This document shows, in pieces, positions 58,088 through 64,000 of a stretch of DNA of 64,000 nucleotides (positions within the stretch are counted from its first letter, which is position 1; every line of letters starts with the position of its first letter). Under the pieces are notes generated by a model. That model did no database searches, was not told where the DNA came from, and was given only the letters and a program-made list of their open reading frames with translations. Source of the DNA: Amaricoccus macauensis_A (GTDB lineage: Bacteria; Pseudomonadota; Alphaproteobacteria; Rhodobacterales; Rhodobacteraceae); the NCBI RefSeq assembly GCF_049800915.1, contig NZ_JBNAFY010000010.1, positions 62,001 to 126,000 on the forward strand, read 5' to 3'. The position numbers and the translations under genes were made by a program.

Positions 58088-58211
58088 TCCCGGAGAGGGC
58101 CATCGGCCCGGGTCACCCTCGGGCGCGGGGCCTGTGCCGAAGCGGGGTGTCGGGGTGGAATGGCCGGGTGGAATGGCTGGTGGGCGGAATGGTTGGGCGC
58201 GGGTCAGCGCC

Positions 58212-58925
58212 TCAGAACGAGCCTTCCTTCTGGAACGGCACGAACAGCGTCCTGACGAGGATCTTCGCATCCAGGAGCAGCGAGTGGCTGCGGATGTATT
58301 CCAGGTCGAAATCGACGCGCTCCTCGGCCATCGAACGGCTGTGGACCGGGCCGCGGTTGCCGTTGATCTGGGCAAGGCCGGTCATGCCGGGGCGGACCGT
58401 GTGACGTTCGTGATACTCGGGGATCATGTCCTCGATGCTTTCGCCATCGACCTCGAGCACCAGCGCATGCGGGCGCGGACCCACCAGCGACATCTTGCCG
58501 CAGAGCACGTCCCAGAGCTGCGGCAGCTCGTCGAGGCAGGTCTTGCGCAGGAAGCGGCCCACGGGCGTCACGCGATCATCGTCGCGGGTCGCCTGGCGCT
58601 TGCCGGTCATGTCGGTGCCCTCGACGCGCATGGTGCGGAACTTCGTCACCACCACGACGTTCCGGCCGGCGCCGTAGCGCGGCTGGCGGAAGAAGATCGG
58701 GCCGGGCGAACTGAATTTCACCGCCAGGGCGATGGCGGCGAGAACGGGCGCGAAGCTCAGGAGCAGCACGGAAGCCATGATGTAATCGGCCACGGTCTTC
58801 AGTTTCCAGGAGAGCCCGGAGCGGGCCGCTCCAGCATCCGGATGCCGATGTTTCCGAGAAAGGTCGGAGTCTTGCGAACTGTCGGAGAGCGTCAGGTTTC
58901 CGTCAAGTTCCGTAAAGAGTGTCAT
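58212..58925 (-). CDS. Undecaprenyl-phosphate sugar phosphotransferase (ExoY-like)
   Basis: About 237 residues. One hydrophobic segment near 50-70 (ADYIMASVLLLSFAPVLAAI) anchors the protein. The C-terminal catalytic domain has KFRTMR, RVTPVGRFLRKTCLDELPQ and MSLVGPRPH, the signature of the short initiating transferases. It attaches the first sugar phosphate to the lipid carrier, starting repeat-unit synthesis. ATG 58925 (MTLFTELDG) has AGGG upstream; the frame's extension is not family-like. It is transcribed leftwards next to the capsule exporter. The sugar (galactose, glucose or other) is not certain. Confidence 0.93.
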   Translation of the reverse strand: MTLFTELDGNLTLSDSSQDSDLSRKHRHPDAGAARSGLSWKLKTVADYIMASVLLLSFAPVLAAIALAVKFSSPGPIFFRQPRYGAGRNVVVVTKFRTMRVEGTDMTGKRQATRDDDRVTPVGRFLRKTCLDELPQLWDVLCGKMSLVGPRPHALVLEVDGESIEDMIPEYHERHTVRPGMTGLAQINGNRGPVHSRSMAEERVDFDLEYIRSHSLLLDAKILVRTLFVPFQKEGSF

Positions 58926-59312
58926 CCGTCTACCCTGATCCAAGCACCATGAAAGCAACGCGAGCAGCAGAAACAGAAACCCTCTTCGGCGATCCGATGC
59001 GGAAACGCCAACAGGGCACCCGAACAAGGCCACGCGTATCACGGCCCTAGGAGCGTTCCTTCTGAAACATCGATTCTGTGAGCTACCCCTCTCACGGGGG
59101 GAATTAAGACACTATTCACCTCGAATTTCAACTAAATTTTCGCCTTAATTGAATACCTTGGAGGATCATGGTGAATTTGTGCCACGCGTCCGCACCCGGT
59201 CTTTCCGCCCATGTCCCAAGGAACTTGGGCTTTTCGCACGCGGCCCGGTCCGGGCTTCGGGGCCTTCGTGGGGCGGTCCCGGGGTTGCATCCTGCGGTTG
59301 TGGCCCGCCCTT
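58926..59312. other. Intergenic region upstream of ExoY-like gene
   Basis: A 387-bp gap containing the promoter of the leftward ExoY-like gene. The AT-rich part (about 59100-59160) includes TCAACTAA and TTAATTGA, nearly complementary halves about 16 bp apart. The right 150 bp is GC-rich. No gene is recognised. Confidence 0.4.
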
Positions 59313-60227
59313 TCAGGCTGCCTGCACGTCGCAGGCCCGCAGGACGCCGTCCCATTCCTCGTGGCGGGCGAGGATCGCCGCCAGTCCCGGCACGCGCTCC
59401 AGCAGCGCCCGCGTGCGGCAGAGAAGCGGCGCCTGGGACGCGATGACCTTCGGCCAGTGGTAATGGGCGAAATAGGGGCTGGCCGCGCCGGTGTCCGAGA
59501 GGTGGCAGGGAAAGTTGAACCGGTCGCCCAGGGGCCGGATCTCCCAGCCGAGCCGGGCGGCGGTCACCGGCAGGGCGATCTGGTCGACCCAGGGGCGCTT
59601 GTTCAGGATGCGCGGCTCGGCATCGATCCGGCGCACCGTCTCCACCCACATGCGCGCAAACGCGTCCCCGTCGCGCACCGAGATGAAGCCGGCGTTGAAA
59701 TAGGGCCGCATCGCCTCGCGGCTGGCGGTGGAGGTGAAGCTCTTCGCCGGGGTCTCGAGGTTGAAGAGCTGCCAGACCCGCGACCAGCTTCCCCCCCCGC
59801 GCGAGAAGGTGTCGATGTCGGCGGGCTTGGCGGCGATGTCCGCGCCGAGCTCCGGATGCCAGGAGAAGGGGCACATCAGCAGCATGTCGCTGTCGAGAAA
59901 CACCGCCGGCCCCGATATGCCCTCGAGGGCCGCGACCTTGTTGCCATGGGGATAGTCGGGATCGATCCGGTTCTCCGCCGGCACGAGCGGGATGCCGAGC
60001 CCCTCGAAAAGGGCCCTTGCCTCCGGCCCGAGCGCGCCCCAGCGCGCCTCGGGTTCCATCACCCGGGCGACGATCCTGCCCGGCAGGTAATACTGCGCGA
60101 GGCTGGCGGCGAGCAGCGCGCTCTTGGCCTCGAGCGGGCCGCCATGGACCACGAGGACCAGGGTCGGGCAGCGTGCCGCGAGCCGCTCCGAGACCGCCCG
60201 GGGGGCGGGGAAGGCGGGGCCGTCCAT
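59313..60227 (-). CDS. GT-A-type glycosyltransferase-like protein
   Basis: A 304-residue cytoplasmic protein. PHGNKVAALEG followed by AVFLDSDMLLM gives a DxD motif in a GT-A fold, and YFNAGFISVRDGD with a later YHWPK segment resembles family 8-like transferases. It is likely to add a sugar, but I cannot name the family with certainty. ATG 60227 starts directly after the upstream stop (TAGATG), with GGAGG seven bases ahead, so translation is coupled. Confidence 0.75.
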   Translation of the reverse strand: MDGPAFPAPRAVSERLAARCPTLVLVVHGGPLEAKSALLAASLAQYYLPGRIVARVMEPEARWGALGPEARALFEGLGIPLVPAENRIDPDYPHGNKVAALEGISGPAVFLDSDMLLMCPFSWHPELGADIAAKPADIDTFSRGGGSWSRVWQLFNLETPAKSFTSTASREAMRPYFNAGFISVRDGDAFARMWVETVRRIDAEPRILNKRPWVDQIALPVTAARLGWEIRPLGDRFNFPCHLSDTGAASPYFAHYHWPKVIASQAPLLCRTRALLERVPGLAAILARHEEWDGVLRACDVQAA

Positions 60228-61427
60228 CTACAGAACCTCCACGAGGGGCCGGATCTCGTGCTCCGGGTCGCAATGGCGCTCCCAGAAGGTCCGGGTGTTG
60301 CGCGCCCGCGCCCGCACCTCCTCGCGATCGGAGGCGAGACGGGCGACGAGATCGCGGATTGCGGGCAGCGAGAATTCCTCGAGCACCCAGCCCGCGCCGG
60401 TTTCGGCCACCAGCTGCCCCACCTCGGTGAAGGCCATGGTGATGACCGGGCAACCGTTGCAGAGCGAGGTGATGGCGCGGGTGGAATAGCAGAGCTCGCG
60501 CTCGGCATTGCGCTCGAACACGTCGAGCGAGATATGGGAGCCGGCATTGAGCCGCCGGTAGGCCTCGAAGGCGGCCACGTCCCGATAGACCACCCGACCC
60601 TGCGGGCGGCGCGGTCGCTGCCGGGAGGCGCGGTCGTGGAAATGCAGGTGCTCGCCCACGCCGATCGCCGTGACCTCGACGCCACCGAGATCCGCGAGGT
60701 CTTCCAGAGCGCCCGCATCGAGCCCGCGGGTCCAGGCCTGGTCGAAGCCGCCGAAGAAGACCCGCAGGGGGCCTTCGCGCGCCGGTCCTTGCGCGGGGTT
60801 TCCCTGCGCGGGCGCTTCCGTCATGGCCGCGTCCCCGGCCCAGGGCAGGGCGAGCCGCACGGAAAGCGGGGCGGGCAGATGGACGAGCGGGGGCCGGGCG
60901 CGCATGTAATCCGCGCCGTATTCCGCCCGGCCGGTGCCATTGGCGATGAGGAGGTCGGCCTGGGCGATCAGCTCCTCCTTCTTGCTGCGTTTCGCCTCCA
61001 GCCGCCCACCCGAGGAGATGAAGGAATGCTCCACCATGGAGGGGCTGAAGAAATCATAGACGATCCGCTGGCCGGGGGCCTTGGCAAAGGCGTCGATCCC
61101 GACCCAGCCGATGAAGATGATCGTGGCGTAGTCGGCCTTCAGGCGCGCCTCGAGCCGCTCGTCGGGGATCACCCGCCAATGGCCGGGAAACCGCATCGAG
61201 GGCGCGTTCCAGCGGTCGAGCTGGGCTCGCACGGTGCTCCGGCGCGTCACGATGTCGCAGTCGTGGCCCGAGGCCCGGAGCCCGAGGTGGAGCCCCTGGG
61301 CGCGCAGGCCCTGGGCGCCGCTCGGCAGTCGCGAGCCGGGCACGCAGCCGTTGCAGACGATGGCGATCCGCCCCGGTCGGTCGGGCGCTTCGGAGGGGGC
61401 GGGGACGGGCAGGACCTGTTCGTTCAT
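60228..61427 (-). CDS. GT-B glycosyltransferase (group 1-like)
   Basis: A 399-residue protein. The N-terminal half starts IAIVCNGCVPGSRLPSGAQG and reads like a nucleotide-sugar enzyme's acceptor domain. The C-terminal half has LRVFFGGFDQAWTRGLD then CNGCPVITMAFTEVGQLVAETGAG, where the GT4-type loop would be. It probably transfers a sugar in the same pathway. Its ATG overlaps the methyltransferase stop (ATGA). Donor unknown. Confidence 0.8.
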   Translation of the reverse strand: MNEQVLPVPAPSEAPDRPGRIAIVCNGCVPGSRLPSGAQGLRAQGLHLGLRASGHDCDIVTRRSTVRAQLDRWNAPSMRFPGHWRVIPDERLEARLKADYATIIFIGWVGIDAFAKAPGQRIVYDFFSPSMVEHSFISSGGRLEAKRSKKEELIAQADLLIANGTGRAEYGADYMRARPPLVHLPAPLSVRLALPWAGDAAMTEAPAQGNPAQGPAREGPLRVFFGGFDQAWTRGLDAGALEDLADLGGVEVTAIGVGEHLHFHDRASRQRPRRPQGRVVYRDVAAFEAYRRLNAGSHISLDVFERNAERELCYSTRAITSLCNGCPVITMAFTEVGQLVAETGAGWVLEEFSLPAIRDLVARLASDREEVRARARNTRTFWERHCDPEHEIRPLVEVL

Positions 61428-62521
61428 CGCCAGACATCCAGTTCCATGAGGGCCGCGCGCACCACCAGGTCATTGGGCTTGTAGGCCAGGAGCCGGAAGC
61501 CGGTCTGGGTGCAGGTGCCGCCGAAGGTCATGGCGATCTCGTCGAGCAGGCGTTCCACCGACAGGGGATACATGTTGTGCGACTTGATCTGCACCGGCAC
61601 CAGCAGGTCCTCGAGCAGCACCAGCCGCACCCGCGCGCCCGCGCGCGCCGCGGCCGTCTTCAGGATCTTCAGCCGCTCGGCCCGGTCGTTGTGGTGCAGC
61701 ACCGTGACCGTCATCACGATGTCGATCTCGGGCAGGTCGGCGGCGGGCAGCGACCGGGTGGTGAAGAACCGCACGCCGGGATTGAGCGTGCGCGCCGTCT
61801 CCACCATGCCCCGGGAGATGTCCGCGCCGTGATAGCGCACATGGGGCCGGCAGTAGCGCGCCAGCCGCCCGATGCCGCAGCCGTATTCCAGGAGCGCAGG
61901 CGGGCGGGAGCCGCGGCGCATGTCGGAGGCCGCGCGCCGGATGGCGGGCATCAGGGCCTCCATCTGCGTCTCGTGCATCATCTTGTTGATGATCCGGGGC
62001 GCATTGGCATAGCAGACCGAGCGGGCCGACGTGCCGAACTGCTGCGCGCGCGCCTCCCAGTGCTCGGCCGGGGAATACTCCGCCTCCTGTTCGTAGGCCT
62101 GGGCCGTTTCCTGCGCCAGATCCTCGAAGACCGCTTCGATCAGATCCGTTCCCGCGGGCCGCTCGAGCCGCAGGAGCGAGCCTGCCGGGGCCTCGCCCGG
62201 CTCCGGGGCCACCAGCCGGTCGAAGATCGAACCATGGGCCTCGGCCCACCGCCTCAGCGGACAGTCCGGCGCCCCCGAGGGCACGGCGAAGAAGGGAACA
62301 TGGCCCAGAAGCCCCGCAAGTGCTGCTCGGACATGGCGCGGCAGTTCGGGGGCATCGGGCGCGGCATGGAGGACGATCGCCTGGACGGCATCCCCTTGCG
62401 CGAAATCCTCCGGCCGGGTCCAGTCCAGGGCCGTTTCGGGGTCGGTGAAGACGCGCACGCGCCCGGGCGTCACCTCGAGGACACCGCTCCGGGGCTTGAG
62501 GGGCGGGATCATGGCGTTCAT
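61424..62521 (-). CDS. SAM-dependent methyltransferase with N-terminal extension
   Basis: A 365-residue protein. The class I SAM site is LLEYGCGIGRLARYC (about residue 215), followed by YHGADISRGMVE and IVMTVTVLHHN. The ~140 residues before it are not recognised. It may O-methylate a sugar of the polysaccharide. It overlaps the next gene downstream by four bases and the small coiled-coil gene upstream by four bases, so the run is tightly coupled. Confidence 0.85.
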   Translation of the reverse strand: MNAMIPPLKPRSGVLEVTPGRVRVFTDPETALDWTRPEDFAQGDAVQAIVLHAAPDAPELPRHVRAALAGLLGHVPFFAVPSGAPDCPLRRWAEAHGSIFDRLVAPEPGEAPAGSLLRLERPAGTDLIEAVFEDLAQETAQAYEQEAEYSPAEHWEARAQQFGTSARSVCYANAPRIINKMMHETQMEALMPAIRRAASDMRRGSRPPALLEYGCGIGRLARYCRPHVRYHGADISRGMVETARTLNPGVRFFTTRSLPAADLPEIDIVMTVTVLHHNDRAERLKILKTAAARAGARVRLVLLEDLLVPVQIKSHNMYPLSVERLLDEIAMTFGGTCTQTGFRLLAYKPNDLVVRAALMELDVWR

Positions 62522-62742
62522 CCCGTCTCCCGCAGGGCGTGGATCTCCGCGTTCAGGAGATCGATGAATTCCTGCTGGGATTCGAGCAGCCGGTCCTTGT
62601 CCGCGAGCCCCTCCCGCATCGCCTCCAGCTCGGCCTCGAGCGTCGCGATCCGCGCCTGCTGCGCCGCGTTCTCGTAGCGCAGGAGGTCGAAGGTCGCCTC
62701 CAGCGCGGCCGTCTCGGGCAGTTTTTCCAGGATCTGCTTCAT
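62518..62742 (-). CDS. Small coiled-coil protein
   Basis: Only 74 residues. Heptad-like throughout (ATFDLLRYENAAQQARIATL, then LEAELEAMREGL), with no other motif. It overlaps the methyltransferase start by four bases and follows the sulfotransferase by 43 bp on the same strand. It may be an oligomerisation partner of one of those enzymes. I do not recognise a named family. Confidence 0.7.
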   Translation of the reverse strand: MKQILEKLPETAALEATFDLLRYENAAQQARIATLEAELEAMREGLADKDRLLESQQEFIDLLNAEIHALRETG

Positions 62743-62785
62743 GGCGTGCCTCTCTTCGTTCTGCCGGTCCCGGCGGTCCCGCGTG

Positions 62786-64000
62786 TCACCGGCCTTCCGG
62801 CCCGACGAATCCCATCCGTTCGCGCGCGCGCAGCCGTGCCTCCACCTGGCGCACCTCCGCCAGCAGGGCCGGGTCGGCCACCGCCTCGTTGGGGCCCGCG
62901 CGCTTCATCAGCCCGGCCTCGAACACGTCGCCCACCTCGAGCGGCGCCAGCGGATAGCGCCAGGTCTCGCGCAGCTCGCCCAGGATGTCGCGCCCCGCCA
63001 GCAGGCTGTCGAGGCTCACCACGCAGGAGCGCCCCGGAAAGCTCTCGAGAAACCGCAGGGCGGCGCGGGCATAGGTGAGATACATGCGGATCGCGAGATC
63101 GGGCTCGGTCCAGAAGCGGATATTGACCGCCGGCGCCTGGCCCCGGGCCAGATCGGCCGCCGCGCGCCGCTTGAGCGAGCCCACGCATTCGGCGCAGGAG
63201 CGGAAGAGATATAGCACCGACATCGCCGGGAAGACCTCCGCCCATTGCGGCAGGAACAGGCAGACCCGCGGGTCCTTCACCCCCCAGGCGCCATGCTCCG
63301 ACCGCGCGATGCCGTATTCCGACAGCCAGTACCAGTCCTCCCGGGTGACGGTGGGGATGAAGGCGCTCCCGTGCTGCCAGGAGGCGCCCGATTGCGCGAG
63401 GAGCCGGTCGTGGAAGCCGATGACGGTGCGATCCTCGAAATGGCCGTATTTGTTGGAGAACTTCCCGCCCAGCAGATCGTCGCCCAGGAAGAGCCCGGCG
63501 TCATGGAAGAGGTTGGCCAGCATCGAGGTGCCGCTGCGGTGGAAGCCCGCGATCACCAGGGGGGCGCTGTACTGCGGCACGCCTCCGGTTTCGGTCTCGG
63601 GCAGGTTGCGCCGGGCGGGCGGTTTCGCGGCCCGGGGCGTGACCGTCACCTCGCCGCGCGCGGGCGGCACCGCCACCCGGCCCTCGGCCCGGCCGATGGT
63701 CTCGAAATGCGCGATCAGCTCGACCGGCGAGAGCCCGGCGAGATCGGGGTGCAGAAGCTGGTAGTAGCGCGCATTCAGGGCCCGGGAATAGCTCTTTCCC
63801 TCTTCCCAGCCGCGGGTGAGATAGTGCTCGAGCGGCTCCAGCCCCGATTTCGCGGCATCGGGATAGGCGGCCTGATACCAGGCGATGTCGAAATCCGGAT
63901 TGGGATTGCGCAAGGGGCGCTTGCGTTCGCGGCAGCCCCATTCGAGGTAATGGCCGAAGGGCTCGCGGCCCATCTTCCGCACGTCCCCGTTCTGATCGAG
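62786..64000 (-). CDS. Sulfotransferase with N-terminal repeats (start outside window)
   Basis: About 404 codons are visible and the frame is open at the window end; GTG at 63980-63982 or ATG at 63971-63973 is unlikely to be the real start. The first ~100 visible residues hold repeats of the form FDIAWYQAAYPDAAKSG then PLEHYLTRGWEEGKS, common in large marine glycan proteins. The catalytic domain starts PLVIAGFHRSGTSMLANLF (PAPS 5'-phosphosulfate loop). It probably sulfates a polysaccharide. It heads the leftward run containing the small coiled coil, methyltransferase and two glycosyltransferases. Confidence 0.88.
   Translation of the reverse strand, partial: LDQNGDVRKMGREPFGHYLEWGCRERKRPLRNPNPDFDIAWYQAAYPDAAKSGLEPLEHYLTRGWEEGKSYSRALNARYYQLLHPDLAGLSPVELIAHFETIGRAEGRVAVPPARGEVTVTPRAAKPPARRNLPETETGGVPQYSAPLVIAGFHRSGTSMLANLFHDAGLFLGDDLLGGKFSNKYGHFEDRTVIGFHDRLLAQSGASWQHGSAFIPTVTREDWYWLSEYGIARSEHGAWGVKDPRVCLFLPQWAEVFPAMSVLYLFRSCAECVGSLKRRAAADLARGQAPAVNIRFWTEPDLAIRMYLTYARAALRFLESFPGRSCVVSLDSLLAGRDILGELRETWRYPLAPLEVGDVFEAGLMKRAGPNEAVADPALLAEVRQVEARLRARERMGFVGPEGR

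Noticed and set aside
59211..61484. 757-codon open frame on the plus strand
   Set aside because: It lies antisense to two glycosyltransferase genes with good motifs and coupled starts, and its product is low-complexity.
1..64000. CRISPR array
   Set aside because: No set of short repeats with regular unique spacers and no cas gene is visible. The tandem repeats at 55269 and 57930 lack unique spacers.
1..64000. Intact insertion sequence or integrase
   Set aside because: No transposase or recombinase motif was found in any frame I read; only decayed metabolic gene fragments near the tRNA suggest past rearrangement.

Overview
The window is GC-rich DNA from an alphaproteobacterium. Several features point to Rhodobacterales (roseobacter-type marine bacteria): a VPLPA-CTERM protein with a matching XrtD-type exosortase, a che operon that begins with a STAS gene, sulfotransferases beside glycosyltransferases, and a replication module made of an RPA-family RepA divergent from parAB. 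The rep/par module means this is a plasmid or chromid, not an ordinary chromosomal segment. A CCA-encoding tRNA-Ser(GGA) next to parB leans towards a chromid or a plasmid long resident in its host. Genes are cut at both window ends.

Layout. 1-7205: polysaccharide genes (a truncated polymerase/ligase, glycosyltransferases, glucose-1-phosphate cytidylyltransferase, an SDR epimerase, an RmlC-like epimerase and a SAF-domain oxidoreductase). 7597-18081: a complete chemotaxis set (STAS, cheY, cheA, cheW, cheR, an unknown gene, a PAS receptor, cheB, cheD) followed by a FliM-family gene. 18112-22086: replication and partition, with two copies of a 22-bp perfect palindrome that are probably parS, one beyond the 3' end of repA and one inside parB. 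22087-22900: remnants of a lysR/azoR pair, then tRNA-Ser. 23085-30318: a VPLPA-CTERM secreted protein, then a divergent three-gene set headed by a 1477-residue membrane-anchored coiled-coil protein with ten copies of one motif. 30410-35640: a tiny Tat-signal protein with a GMC oxidoreductase, then CpsD, Wzz and an ExeA-like ATPase. 35844-39599: a response regulator, a TetR/aldo-keto reductase pair and a small proteasome-type hydrolase. 39914-47580: glycosyltransferase, exosortase XrtD/EpsI, two sulfotransferases, a WecG-type transferase, an outer-membrane barrel and a Wza-like exporter. 47852-49911: a BLUF photoreceptor, a glycosyltransferase and a ParDE toxin-antitoxin pair. 50115-64000: a PrsT-like TPR lipoprotein, phosphomannomutase, an ABC capsule exporter (KpsT, KpsE, KpsM), an ExoY-like initiating transferase, further glycosyltransferases, a methyltransferase and a sulfotransferase running off the end.

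How it fits together (inference). The replicon joins motility control (che plus FliM) to making and exporting a probably sulfated polysaccharide. Two export routes are visible: Wzy-type (Wza, Wzz, CpsD, polymerase) and ABC-type (KpsMTE). The exosortase, PrsT-like lipoprotein, EpsL-like barrel and secretion ATPase form a PEP-CTERM-type surface-sorting locus whose likely substrate is encoded in the same window. This resembles the swim-or-stick biofilm plasmids known from roseobacters. A BLUF gene divergent from the Wza operon, with a perfect palindrome between them, suggests blue light could influence export.

Most coding calls rest on clear family motifs. The least certain are the three-gene coiled-coil set, the unknown che gene, the exact sugar made by the nucleotide-sugar genes, and several start codons.
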